From positions 11,251,001 to 11,315,000 of the forward strand of contig OX485807.1 in assembly GCA_950295325.1 (NCBI GenBank): 64,000 nt of DNA, in the 5' to 3' direction. Below the pieces are notes generated by a model. The model saw nothing but the letters and a program-made list of their open reading frames with translations, did not search any database and had not been told where the DNA came from. Position numbers and translations under genes: made by a program. Positions 43,897 through 55,698 of the stretch are shown here, one piece after another. Source of the stretch: Polytrichum commune (lineage: Eukaryota > Streptophyta > Polytrichopsida > Polytrichales > Polytrichaceae). The first letter of the stretch is position 1; the number at the start of each line of letters is the position of its first letter.

Positions 43897-44103
43897 ATGG
43901 CGGTGGCCAAATGTTGTTGCGTCGCCGGCGCCTCCGAGTCACGCTCCCTACATGAGCACTCCCAGTGTGCTTGCTCCTCTCGTGGTTATGGGTCGCCGAG
44001 ATGCAATTCAACGAGCCTTGTGAACAGCATGGCTAATTGTGATGATGTTGTCGTCACCGGCGATGATCGCACAGATGAGCCGGCGGGTCATCGACGAGGC
44101 TAG
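43897..44103 (+). CDS. Possible small cysteine-containing protein (68 aa), doubtful
   Basis: ATG at 43897 opens 68 codons beginning MAVAKCCCVAGASESRS and ending in TAG at 44101-44103. A TATA-like box lies 70 bp upstream and the local GC content is raised. The product has seven cysteines, no membrane segment and no family I recognise. It may equally be part of the 5' leader of the SRPBCC gene or simply a chance frame. Confidence 0.2.
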   Translation: MAVAKCCCVAGASESRSLHEHSQCACSSRGYGSPRCNSTSLVNSMANCDDVVVTGDDRTDEPAGHRRG

Positions 44104-46005
44104 TGCTACACTACTGCCGGATCAGTAGAACCAACTGCCTGCCGATGATGACCACGCCATCCTCCTCTACGCATCATGCATCTGAATTTGCATGAGACTC
44201 AAAATTTAGCTCCCAAAATTCGGAGACCCAAGTTTTCTGTCACCTTGGGGATTGAGACGGGGCTAGGTCAGTATTGAGACTCTTTGCAGTTTCATCATGT
44301 GTCGTGACGATGCCTGTTGATGTGTAGAGATAATGGATTTATTTTTTTAATCCATTGCAGCTACCTGAGCTTCGGCGGTTCAACTGCGTCATCTGGTTCA
44401 ACTGAGTGACCCGAGCGGCGGGAAGGTTCTGGGTACAACGTCTTCGTCACAGTGCATTGAGTTGAGTTGAGTCGAGTCAAGTCGAGTCATGATGACTTTC
44501 GAGGATGAGTTTTAGCGTAGTACCGAAATTTTCGACCTTTCAGCTTCTCTGAAGTGCCTTTCCTAGTAGTCTTCGAGTTTCTTCACGGTGAGATTGGTTA
44601 GTCAACATGGTTTTTTAATTCACCAGGTTAGTTGAGGATCAGAACCTTTTTTTGGACCTCTACAAATTCGCACCGTCTGATGATTCTGGGAGGGCTAGTA
44701 GTACAGTTCAATGTTTCGAAGATCATATGGTGATACGAGTGACCACTTCCCCACGGTTACTAGTTTTTCCTATTCCAAGCTGTTTCGCCAGTCCTTTCAT
44801 GTCAGAGCTGTAGAGTTGTGCAGATCAACATGTTCAGAGTGATGATTTTATTGATTTCGTCTTGGTTGACGGTCATACTGAGAATCAGGTCCGCCGCGTT
44901 GTACATTCTTTTCAATTCGTCCAAGTTGCGAAACGCATTTTGAGAAACGAACTAGGAACTATTCTCCCCTAAAGCGTTGTATGCTATTAGTGCAAAGCAG
45001 GTTTAAATATACATAATACTAGGTTATAAGTTTCGACAGAGTTGACTTTGCCGAGGTCCAGCTTGGTTACCTTCACTCCACTTTTTGGTAATGTTCCACC
45101 GCGACATTTCCTGCACGGTTGCTTGCACTCCACAACCAGTCTGACTGTCGTCGCTCAGTTTTTCTGTCAAGTAGTTGGCTCTCGGAGCTCTTTACTTCTT
45201 TGTAATCTTGTCGAATGATCCCAATAAGTCAGACCAACGAGTTTTATGAAGCAACCCCATGGCTTATATAGTCACCTCTCTTACCAAATGGTCCTCAGGT
45301 TAGGATGTTCCTCAACCTACGTTCCTCGGTAAATTTAATCACTTCTGCGTATACGCCGCACTCAGTTGCCAAGTCGCCTATACTTCTACGAAAGTTTCGG
45401 AAGAGTAGAGTTGATACTAGGCAGATATTTGCAGAATTAGTTTTCGAACTCCTCGATGCTTTGAAACTGCACGTGGGTTCCAGACTCCAAGGGTTCGTGT
45501 TCGGGTTTATAATGCTGGTGGGAGTACCACTGGGACCGCAAGCATTTTCTAGGTGTTGTTTCTCCAAACACAGATGCTAATTGAGAGGCAACTCTGAAGA
45601 GAATTTGCACTGTAGGGAAGCTGTTACTTAGCCTCTCCTTCCAGACCATGAAGTATACTGCTCGGCAGATAAGGGAGTGGTAACTATAGTTCCTGCATTG
45701 GGTTAGTTACAGTGTCTTGAAGAGAGCCTTCTATTCAGAGACACCATTCAGTGTAAGAATCCTGATAGAGCAAAGATATCCTCTCTTTTAGCTTTCCTTT
45801 CTTCTTATACTCCCATTAGACATCTTTACCGAAAGAGCGACATCCGTGGTTTCCACAACCTGTTAAAGATCAGGATTGGGGATGATCTGGTGACTACGTT
45901 GGCAGTGGGAGTGCTACTACTGCCAAGCATTTTCGAGTTCATTCTTCAAACAACACAGACAACTACATCGACTTGATTGATCGGTCGACCCAGACATCAG
46001 GATTC
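44104..46005. other. 5' flank of the SRPBCC gene, no gene assigned
   Basis: Higher GC than the surroundings, with a (GAGTC/GAGTT)n run at 44457-44490. A block near 45505-45570 (GTGGGAGTACCACTGGGACC, GCAAGCATTTTC) returns diverged at 45905-45960 (GTGGGAGTGCTACTACTGCC, CAAGCATTTTCGA), so the flank contains an old duplication of about 390 bp. Leader exons may lie here, but none can be proven. Confidence 0.4.
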
Positions 46006-48464
46006 ATGCAGCAGCTACGTCTGCTGGGTCAGCTGGGCGCTATGTCCAGAAACTACATCATTCCCGGCGCTGATGCAGGCACCTGGCACGGCACCATTGA
46101 CATTACCATTGCCGCACCATTGGAGCGAGTGTGGGAGATCGGCTCCAACTGGCTCCACTTCCCGGCCAACTGCTCCATGGAGTGCACGGAGGGGGAGAAC
46201 GGTGTCCCCGGGTGTGTTCGGAAGGTGTCCCCCAACAGCTCCAGCCACTACTGGGTGACGGAGAAGCTCACCCACATCGACCATGCCCAGCACATCCTGG
46301 TGTATGACCTTGTGGGTGGCAACACCAGCATCCAGCCTGGCTACCAGGCAGCATTCCAAGTAAGCAACTCCTCATGATGCTCTTTGAAGGTAGCCCATCG
46401 TCATGGATCAGCTCAGAATGTCATGTTTAACGTATGTCGAGTCCTATTTTGGGTACTTCCTAATCAATAGACAATTGACGTGACGGTCGGATTTGCAGAT
46501 TCGCAAATCGAATCACAAATGTTATCAGTCCAAGTTTCAGAATCGGGGTTCAGAAGCAAAAGTTACACGTGAAGATTACTTTCTCTTTCACATAGCCCCT
46601 TTCTCCCAATTGTGTTCACTGCTGAACTTAGAATGGTGTCTACTCAGCGTCTATATGTTGTACAATCTCATCGTAATAGTCATGGTGAACGAGTAGCTCC
46701 CACTGTCATGTGTAAGGTGTGTCCAGCCGGAATTAGAGAGAATTGCCTAAGTTGTAAAAAGTAGAAGTGAGGGTTATCTTTCTCTTCAAACAATCACACA
46801 GGTCCTCCCGATGGTGCTAACATATGAACCACTACTGGGTACTGGAGAAGTCCAACCACATCGAGCATGCCCAGGACCTCCTGGTGTATGAGCTTGTGGG
46901 TGGTAACCAGTTTCCAACCGGGCTAGCATACTGCATTTCAGGTAAGTATAAGCTCTTGATGCTCTCTGAATGCAGCCCATAATATTCATTACGTATCATC
47001 AGTTCAGAATGTCATGGTTAAGGCATGATATTGTCCAGCCCTATTGTGTGCACTTCCCATCCCCCAGACAATTGTGACCCGTTGGATTGGATCAAGAATT
47101 CTCTTGTCTGAATAAGTTAGCTATTGCGAGTCACGCAGATTGTCATTTCAAGTTCAGAATTAGTGTTGAGAAGAAAAAGTCATAGGAGGTCGAAGTGAAG
47201 ATTTTCATTCTCTTTAATTGGTCATATAGACCCTCTAACTGTAGTCACAATAAAAAAAGACCTGTAATGAGATTAATAATTTGACACGTAGTCCAATCTC
47301 ATCGTAACCCATTCTTTCCAGTGGCCATTCTTGCCTACAAGGCTTGTCATTTGTCATTCAAATATAGGTGTTGCTTAAGAATGACCGCATAAGGCCCACA
47401 TACCTTTTAAGTAAAGTTTGAAGTCCATCATACTGATCATGATGATCAGCTTAGAATTATATACGAATCTTCCGCTGATCACATGAATCGCCTTTAACCC
47501 ATGCCATGTAATTAGTGCTCTGTTGAATATCAGCTGGCTAGCTGAAGATGGCAAGTGCAAATGTAATTGAGATATGTGGTGCCAATGATGTGAGATGCGG
47601 TTCTTTAAATGGTGGCATTAGAAGTCTCCTATCGGTTGTCGGTTCATCTATTAACCTTGTGAAGCAGGGGAGGAAGCGTCACTTGCACATGAACTTGAAT
47701 TGACATGTGGATAGTTGTCCGTATCACATCTCATGTTTGAAAAATGAGAGGCAATTGTCTGCACACATGTAAGAGAACGACCATCTTCAATAGGACTTCT
47801 CCTTTATATCAAACCAATCACAAGTTCACATTTGAGCAACGGGACAGGAAGATACTTTATTTTTGTCATGAAGTGGATTTTATTTAGTTTTTCTTCATTT
47901 TCTCTTGCCAATCTTTACCACGTTGGCCTGGAAATGGACACACTCATCGTAGGTTAGCTACCTGATCCCAGGTGGGATGAGAATGCAATATTGTGAAATA
48001 TGTCAGAACTTCTAAATTTGTTGGTGAACGTGAAAAGAGAATTATAAGTATAAGAGTGAGTACTTCTTACAACCCAACAATTCTTGATCTAATCTTGACT
48101 TGCAGAGGTTGGAATGGACATATCTGGTTTTGGTCCTAGTGATGAATGAGGTACAATAAAATGTGTCCTGCAAATTCTGTGATATATACTTGAAGATGTT
48201 CTATGATTCTGGAACGGGCGTTACTGAACGTTATGACGAACTTCTTATTGTGTATTTCGTATATATAGTAATATGTATATACTGTACTGAATGTTATGAA
48301 TTACTTCTTATGTGCAGGTCATCGAAGCTGGAGATGGAGCGACCCGGGTGGTGTGGCCGTTTCGGTTCAGCCCTCAACAACCCTCCGTAGAGTCCGTCAC
48401 TCCGCTTATCAGTGAAAGAGTGACAGGGTACATCAAGGACCTGGAGTTGCTGGCACAGAAGTAA
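46006..48464 (+). CDS. SRPBCC (polyketide cyclase / START-like) protein
   Basis: Two exons, 46006-46359 and 48318-48464, joined in phase 0 at CAA|GTC; 166 residues. Residues 26-166 fit the plant SRPBCC fold (polyketide cyclase/dehydrase, lachrymatory-factor-synthase-like group): WHGTIDITIAAPLERVWEIG (first strand and helix), ENGVPGCVRKV at 64-74 (the GxPGCVR signature), a VTEKLTHIDHAQHILVYDLV block at 84-103, and a long C-terminal helix ending ERVTGYIKDLELLAQK. Such proteins bind small hydrophobic ligands in a cavity; ligand and pathway cannot be read from sequence. The length is normal for the family. The frame is open 120 bp upstream of the first ATG without another ATG, so a leader exon remains possible. 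The stop TAA overlaps a perfect donor-like GTAAGT at 48461, so a longer spliced form cannot be excluded. The intron holds a decayed copy of the end of exon 1. Confidence 0.85.
46490..46740 (-). repeat. Dispersed repeat family A, copy in the SRPBCC intron
   Basis: Minus-oriented. GTGAAGATTACTTTCTCTTT near 46569, CAATTGTGTTCACTGCTGAA near 46609, CTCATCGTAATAGTCATGG near 46668. It was duplicated together with the exon end (see 46824-46941 and 47100-47400). Confidence 0.55.
46824..46941 (+). pseudogene. Tandem pseudo-exon: decayed copy of the 3' end of SRPBCC exon 1
   Basis: Encodes MNHYWVLEKSNHIEHAQDLL and VYELVGGNQ, clearly related to residues 81-106 of the SRPBCC protein, and ends in a strong donor GTAAGT. 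The sequence after the donor also matches the start of the real intron (for example TCAGAATGTCATG in both). The offset is about 583 bp. The nearest upstream acceptor (46801) would put it out of frame, so it is probably not used. Confidence 0.75.
47100..47400 (-). repeat. Dispersed repeat family A, second copy in the SRPBCC intron
   Basis: Follows the pseudo-exon as 46490-46740 follows exon 1: GTCATTTCAAGTTCAGAAT, GAAGTGAAGATTTTCATTC, CCAATCTCATCGTAAC, CATTCAAATATAGGTGTTGC. The remaining intron to 48317 shows nothing recognisable, except that 47640-47730 resembles 50330-50420. Confidence 0.6.
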
Positions 48465-50519
48465 GTCAATCTCAAATTTTATCAACCATCATCAATATTC
48501 AGATCACAACAACAAATCAGAGTCAACAAATCAGATTCACCAACTTTTCTTCATCAATCTGCAAATGTCGAATCTCTGGACAACCATAAATGCGCGACTT
48601 GCTGTCAAAGATCGGTTTTCCAAGTTAGATTCTAGGTCATGTGTCAAATTTCAACCCGATTACCAACTCATGATGATCAGCATACAGTGACAATCTTTTT
48701 GCTTGGCCACGCACTTTCGAGTTTTTTTGCGGTCAAGTTCAGCAAGGTCGAGGGTATCTAACAAGCATAAATTATTGCCAATACTTTCAACGTGGCAGTA
48801 CAAATATACCAACTTTTTATGCTAGAATTTTATTTATTTATTTGTGCACTGTCGATTGTAGAATGTCAGATAAATTCATTTCTCACTCAGCCGCTAATTG
48901 CGGAATATTGATGAGAGATGATGATATTTTGTCCAGTATTGTTGTACCTACTTTTTTTCTCGCTCTCGTTCTAAGTTGACTGAGTGAGTTAATTACAGAT
49001 ACTAGAGGCAGTTAATTATTCCTAGACTGGGACAAGCAATTTTTTTGCACGGAAGTCCCAGGGGTCAGAAGTAGGGTCTGTTATTCTACCTTCAGCTGGT
49101 TTTTCCCACCATTTACCAGGTGCGGTTATGTGGATTAAATATTATGGCCCCTTGGTATGGAAGACTTTACCCATGTATATCTACTGGTTTCTGAACTAAA
49201 ATAAATTCCCAGATGTAGGCAGTCAGCATTCTCAAGAATATCCAGTTGGGGAAAGTTCATGAACCCTGTGATATGTGATTGTAGTTCGATATGAGTGGGA
49301 AGTGAGATTACTGTTTATTAATAAGGGGGCTGGAAGAGTAATTGAAATTTAGGCTTTCTTCTCTTTCTCAATGTATTGCAGTACGTTGAGAAGTGCTTTC
49401 TACTTTCTGTAACCCTTCTCCAGTACCATCAAAGAGTGCGTCAAATAGATTATTCTTAAAGCAGAATGCATCATTTCGAATGTGCATATTCAAATTCACG
49501 AGATTAGTAGACAAAAGACCATGGGAGATTTTCTGCTGCATTAAAGTTCCAGTATAGGAGTACAAATCTTCTCCTTTTACAGTCTTTTGACTCCTGATAA
49601 GTACTTTCTACATATACAGGTACTCTGCGCTCATTCTGTGGACGCTACAAGTTACCTTTGCCAGCATTGTTTGTTTTCTGCATTGATTTGGACATTCTTG
49701 ATATCTTCAACTTCTAAAAAACATATAAGGTTAGTAAATTTAACTTCACTACTACAACAATAAAGAAGCCTTAAATTGACGCACTTTCTCAAGTCATCAT
49801 TGAAATCTATGGATGCACGTGATCTGTACGTGATAAGCAATTACTTGATGGAAAAGTTTTTATTGAGCATGACATCCTGGACAATACCCGGAGCTGGAGG
49901 CTTGGTAGCAACCCATCCTGCTTGTCGGATTGTCTCCTGATTAAAGGTACGTCATTTCTTCATCTCCTCATTTGGAAATGTCTTCTAATTTATTGATTGG
50001 ACATCAAACATGTTAGAACCAGGTTAAATGTGTTGCCTGTCAACTGCTTTTAAGTTGTAGGTCAGAACTGCTCCTTATGTATCAAGCAAAAGCTTGTTAG
50101 CTATGGTGGAGTTTAGCATCCAAATTTGCCATAAATTTTTGAGGATGGAGCGCGTCCAGTTGGAGATGAAGAAGCACATATATCTTGAGGTGACACAATC
50201 AGAGAGCACAATGCCTTAGTACTAAGGAGGACACAATTTTTTATTTAAGAAAAAGATGGTGAAGCCCAATGGGTTCCAATGTGAGATGGGGCTTCTTGAA
50301 TGGAGGCACAAGAGGTGGAGAGAAAGCCTATCTCTTAATGGACATCGTTGAACCATGTGAACCACAGGGAGGAAGTAACGAGACTTGAAGTGAACCTGAA
50401 TTGACACGTGGATAGTTGCATGTAGTGAGCAAGGAAAATGAAGTTCAAGTAGGTTAGTTACAACGACACTTAGATGTTGGAGGATGGAAAGGTGTCAAAT
50501 AGATTGGTCTTATATTCTT
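48465..50519. other. Intergenic, 3' side of the SRPBCC gene
   Basis: No gene recognised. A segment at 50330-50420 (GAACCTGAATTGACACGTGG, ATAGTTG) resembles 47640-47730 in the SRPBCC intron. A donor-like GTACGTC at 49947 has no recognisable exon before it. Confidence 0.4.
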
Positions 50520-50935
50520 GAAAAATGTACACTAAATAGTCCTCTTAGTGTGGGTGGAAATTTAGTGTGGAAATAATTAGCATGGGTCACACTAATTCTC
50601 TTGTCAAGGTGAAATTATCATGGGTCCAAGACCCCAGCTCTTCCCCCAAGTTTTCATGAAAACTTTCAACCAACACATTGAGTATTAGTTATAGGACAAA
50701 GGTAGCATAAAATAGAATAATCCTCCATAAAGGTAGTATAAAAAAAAACAAAGTAATTGTTTTCTAGATAAAAATTACTGTGGCCCACACTAATTTTCTA
50801 CTAGAAATTTAGTGTGAGTTGAAAAGTAATATGGTTCATATTAATTCTCATTATGAAAATTAGCATGAACTCTAAAAAATTACTATGGCCTACAATATTA
50901 GAACTATTTAGTGTAATTGTGTGCACACATACAAA
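50520..50935. repeat. MITE-like AT-rich repeat cluster
   Basis: Repeated words TAGTGTGG, CACACTAATTCTC, ACTGTGGCCCACACTAATTT and inverted AAATTTAGTGTG alternate through this stretch, and it begins TACACTAAATAG and ends near TTTAGTGTAA. It looks like one or two decayed members of the CTACACTAAA-terminated group. Confidence 0.4.
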
Positions 50936-51104
50936 AGATCAATCTTCTTTCAAAGGACTTCTCATGTGCACTTCTGTAAATATGAGTCACATCTCCAGAA
51001 AATACTCAAATCACTTTTATCATGACGTGGACACCTTTTTTTTTTGTTTGGCAATGCTAAATTTTTCTAGCATGGAAGATAGTGCAAATAAATAAATTAA
51101 GTTA

Positions 51105-51620
51105 TGCAATTCCAACATGGTGTCAAGGCATGTCTCCTAAGAAGAGGAGATCAATTTAGTTGTCAAGATTGTAAGTTCTTTTTGGTACACCAATTATGGA
51201 ATACATTGCCCCACCTGGGCAGGAAACATAGCATGGGTACTGCATCAAACTGCAAGTTGAGATATACGGGCATGTTGTGGACAAATCTAACTTTTTGATT
51301 GGCTCAAAATGGTCTCATCAAGTTAGCAATTACGAATTACAAATTGTCGGTTCAAGTTTTAGGATCAGTAGAAATACAAAAGTTAGAAGGGTCCAAAGTG
51401 AAGATTATCCTACTTTTCAAATGCTCATACAAGCCACCCACCTCAATACTAGTAAAGAACAAACCTAGAATGATGTCTACATTTTTTAGCACAAACTCCA
51501 ACTTTATCGTGACACATGTTTTTTTTGTCTGTCTTAAAAACAAACATTGGCATATAAAACTCAAATATAGGTGTTTGATTAAGAAGAGTGATCATGCAAG
51601 GCCCGTGAGTATCTTAATAG
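51105..51620 (-). repeat. Dispersed repeat family A, copy between the SRPBCC and GALS-type genes
   Basis: Minus-oriented long copy: AAAGTGAAGATTATCCTACT near 51394, CTTTATCGTGACACATG near 51502, CTCAAATATAGGTGTTTGAT near 51561, AAGAAGAGTGATCATGCAAG near 51581. The open frames it contains have no known domain. Confidence 0.6.
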
Positions 51621-52612
51621 AAGACTTGCTCCAATCTCATTCATGCACTCCTGACTCTATTCCCCAATGGTTAGAATTCATTTGATGTTATGATGGAGAT
51701 GTGTTTTGCGATGTTCCTTTGTTTTGGAGCATTGACAACCCCTCCTTTCTCAAAATCTCAATGACGGGGGATTGTGGTATATGCAACCACTCCCTTCTTT
51801 CATGATCATGAAATTCTATAACACACAGATGTTCCAAAAGTTTGCCTTATTGGAATACATGTCAACCACTGTGGCAATGGCACATGACAAGTTTTGAGGG
51901 GAAACAATTATTCTCATCGGATCCATATAGAACCCACTACCAAAATGACAAACGTTCAAAAAGTTAAAGCTAGTGTCACTCACAAAAAAAATTAAAGTAA
52001 TAAATAAAATCAAGTAAACATGGGCTTTTTGGGAGTTAAAAAATGATTCACATCAACATTCGCATACATATATCCAAATTTGATGTGCAACATTGTTTGT
52101 GAATATTAGATGTGCTCCAAAGCAAGCAACCAAGTTTTTATAGGCAAATGTGTCTGAAAATCTAGTTGTTCATCAACAATAAGTGCAATCTTGGCAAGAT
52201 GTTGTCTTGATACCATCAGTGGTTAATTTCGACTGATAGCAAATGGCTAAGAAGACAAATGGTTGCTTACTGAAGCTCATAAGGAATTAGGAGCTGAGAA
52301 ATGAGAAAGGCACAAATCGCATGTGTTGCAATAAAGGGCATGGCATTTAACACAGCAACTCCATTAAATGACAGATGGCTTTACAATTCCAACATGGAGC
52401 AGGCACTAGATAAAGTGCCGGCCCTATGTTATGGAGACTTATTGATCCTATCTTCTCCACCGCTAGACCTAATTCACTACATGGAAAAGGAAAAATTTGC
52501 GCACCGGATGCTAATTTGTTTCAATTGATAACAAATGCCTACGAAGAACAAAGATGTAATAATATATATGTATACGCGCGCGCACACACACATATATATA
52601 TATTATTTCTAG
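51621..52612. other. Intergenic, 3' side of the GALS-type gene
   Basis: No gene. A mixed CG/CA/TA dinucleotide run lies at 52567-52604, directly next to the stop codon of the GALS-type gene, so it is in or near that gene's 3' untranslated region. Confidence 0.5.
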
Positions 52613-55600
52613 CTACAATATAAATGGCTGCTTGCCAATGATGGCAAGCTCATACTGCTTTACAATTGGAGCAAGCATGGCCATGGTCTGGTCAACTGTG
52701 CAGTTGGTGATGTTTAGCTTATTTGGCTCACCATTGAAGCCTGTCGGAAACTCCCGGCACACTTCGCCCCGGACGTTGATGGTGTTGTGGTAGTGGTAGG
52801 AGCGGAACAAGCTGGCATTCACATCCACCTCACTTCCACTGATTAAGTGCTCCGAATAGTGAACCCCCGTGGCCCATGCAAGGCGAGGCTGTAACACGTA
52901 TTTTCTCGACTCCACCGGTTCGAAACTGTAGTTGCAATTCGCAAACAGGAGTTTCTCAAACGCCCATTTCCTGCAATATCAAATCGGTGGTACTCACATA
53001 AATCAGTGGATCATATATTTGTTTTGGAATACAGCATACGTATGTCAACAAATTCATCAATCGCGCATATCAACAAGTTCTCGTAGTTGGAGAAACTAGA
53101 ATTCTTGGAGGATTCATCTTCGAGGTGGTGCCATCCTGGAAATGTTTCAAACTGGGATCAAGCATGCCAGTCGGTGCTTATAAACTCTTTAAGAAAGATA
53201 TTTGGAAACAAAGCAGCTGGAACATTCATCGGTAGTGGGGGAAGTCCCATAATAAAATAAGAATCATATCGCAGCAAGCAATTAGAGCAAGGGGTGTGGA
53301 AGCTACCGAGAATTGGAGCAGGGACCTATTAGGTCATGTGTGCTTTCCTTGGACAATTATGACTATTGAAACTTTTGAATTATGAAGCTACCGAGAATTG
53401 GAGTAGGGACCTATTAGGTCATGTGTGCATTCCTTGGACAATTATGACTATTGAAACTTTGGAATTATGCATTGGACAATGAAGATTGTCGATGTAGGAT
53501 TTCTTACTTTCGACTATAGGTAGTTACTACTTGTACCGTCTTCTTCATGAGAATGCTTTCTCCTCGGAAAGCACAGTCACACTCTTGAAACTTATTAGAG
53601 CTTGAATACAATGTGTATGAAATCAAGGGAAGACTCAAGGAATGCATAAGGTATGAGGAAAGAAGGGAGAGAGAGAGGAGAGAGATTTACAAAGGAGGAG
53701 GTGAGGAAGGAAAGCCTAGGGAAGGGAAAGGAAGGTAAATTATGCTAAGATGTGTAATCCTTTTGGTTTTTGTTAGATTTACATAGTCATCTTTCCAATG
53801 ATGTAGCACCTTTATTGAATTTCCTCAACCCGAATGTTATGATAGAAGTGAGATCTAGGATCACTAATTTATAGGTGATTTTGTGTGGCATGGACATCGA
53901 TGTCCCATGTTGATACCAGTGACCTCCACAACTTGTCCTCCCTAATCACCACCGTCTAGATTGCAACCTACTTTACATGGATCAATGATCAGTGACAACC
54001 CTTATCCACTTATTTTTCTTATTAGAACACCTATATTTGAGTGGTATGTGGATTGATGTGGCTCCAAGAGCAGGTACCATGAGGACATGTGTTTTGAAGA
54101 GATTGGACTACGTGTTCAAAATATGATTACCAACATAGATTCAATGGTCAACATAATTTGGGGGACCTATATCCTCATTTACTAAGCAAGAGAGTCTTCA
54201 CTTTGATAATAAGTTAGGTTTCAAATTGGATTTGCTAACCATCTCATACGTTAAAGCCCTGATGTGCCCTTCAACCTCAACAAGTATAAGAAGTAGCCAT
54301 GAAATCGACCGTATAGCCGTTGAGAATCGTTTACTAAATGAGGGTATTGTTCACATTTTGTGGAACACTTCTTACACTGCCTCATTAAGTTGCACGTGTT
54401 TCATATCGTCGAGGAAAGTGGGCTAGTTGGAAAAAGTAACCATCGAAGACCCAAATACCTTAGTGTGACCCACATTAAATGAGAAGTATAGTGGAGTAAC
54501 ATGGTAGAAATTCAATAAAACTGAGAAGGGTAAATTCATCAAGCCTCATACAGCACACCACTCACCTTGCAAACTCTGGCGACAAGGTAGCCTCAACGCT
54601 GACGTTCGGCCCTCTCCGACAAAGGTCGGCCGACATCTTCACATTCTTGAAGTGGATCTGCGTCACATTGTTTCTCGTGCTATTCTTCAGCAACTCCACC
54701 AACCCCGCACCACCATCAGGCAAGTACAAAAACTCGTCCACATCGAAGAAGAACGTCCAATTCGCAAGGGTTTGCGTTCGCAGCAGACAGTCGTTCAGCA
54801 TGGTGAACTGATGGTGGTAGTAACCCTCGTAAACCTCCGCTCTTCTTAAATTCAAGACCCTAACCCTTCCGAGCTCAATCCACGGCTGCAAAACTCGGTA
54901 CACATCGCTATGGATGCCTCCCGCATCTTGGAAGATGAAAATCGAATTCTCCCCGAACAGCAACGCATGGTAGGCCATCCACTCACGGATGCGTTGCGGG
55001 CTAATATCCCCATAGAGTGGTGAACCGCAGAAGGCAATCTCGTAAGGGTAAGGAGGCTGAAAGCGGCTTGCGTTGTACTCCCCTGGAGCTTCAATTAAGG
55101 CTACGAATTTCTCAGGAGAGCGGTAAACATCGGGGTACCTTGCGGTGATTACCAAACGGCCGCCCTCGGATTTAGTACCGACGTCATGGTCGAAGTCGCA
55201 GACTATTACGAGTGTTCCGTAGATCCGTCCCATGTTCCAGTCAGGTTTGATGGTTCGGGTTTTGTTAGCCTGCACGAATTTGCCTTCGACGTTTTGCCAT
55301 TCGCATTCATAGAGATGGTCGTGGAGGTTGTTGAGACGTTTGCTCCCTATGGCGACGAAGGAGAATCGTCTCGGGCCGTTGCGGTAGGCACCGACTTCTA
55401 CGAGGAGGCGAGATGCCACCCCGTGGGGTTTGAAGGTTTGAACCTCCCCGCGGGAGAGATCGAGTGAAGAGGTGTGGAGATTCTCCTCCACCGGGTTGGT
55501 GAGGGATGAGTTGGAGCAGGTAGGGAGTAGTTTTGTCCGAGTGTTCGAGATTTCTGGCCACCATGACCGCTCGTAGATGGTGAGGTTTGAGGAGATTTGT

Positions 55601-55698
55601 ACCACTAGGAGAAGGCAGTTCAGTGCTATAAGGACTATCACGAAGTTGGTTCCTGGCCGCGATTGCGACCATTCTGTAGTTCTTGGTGATGACTTCAT
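52613..55698 (-). CDS. GALS: GT92 glycosyltransferase, beta-1,4-galactan synthase (GALS) type
   Basis: Minus-strand exons 55698-54566 and 52970-52613, with intron GTGAG...TTGCAG; 1491 coding bases, 496 residues, the usual GALS length. It is a type II membrane protein: short basic N-terminus, one membrane segment at about 19-35, then a lumenal region with several N-glycosylation sites (for example NLT, NWT, NST, NVS). The GT92 (DUF23) core runs from about 215: YPYEIAFCGSPLYG, GGIHSDVYRVL, EGYYHHQFTMLNDC and the metal-binding DVDEF at 319-323. Exon 2 gives the typical end: YHYHNTI, CREF. Family members sit in the Golgi and extend beta-1,4-galactan side chains of pectic rhamnogalacturonan I from UDP-galactose. 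The start is fixed by an in-frame TAG immediately before the ATG. The intron holds an 85-bp tandem duplication and a family A copy. Which GALS paralogue it is cannot be told. Confidence 0.95.
53299..53468. repeat. 85-bp tandem duplication in the GALS-type intron
   Basis: Two nearly identical units, 53299-53383 and 53384-53468, start GAAGCTACCGAGAATTGGAG and differ at three positions or so. Recent local duplication. Confidence 0.9.
54005..54475 (+). repeat. Dispersed repeat family A, copy in the GALS-type intron
   Basis: Antisense to the gene. CACCTATATTTGAGTGGTAT, AGAGTCTTCACTTTGATAAT, GGATTTGCTAACCATCTCAT are preserved. About 145 bp at 54246-54390 are extra compared with 16490-16855, so a further, unidentified insertion is nested here. 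Confidence 0.65.

Noticed and set aside
45295-45649. Overlapping frames on both strands in the 5' flank of the SRPBCC gene
   Set aside because: No known domain; part of an old local duplication, and coding on neither strand can be supported.
46824-46941. The exon-like copy in the SRPBCC intron as an alternative exon
   Set aside because: The only nearby acceptor (CACACAG at 46801) puts it out of frame; kept as a pseudo-exon.
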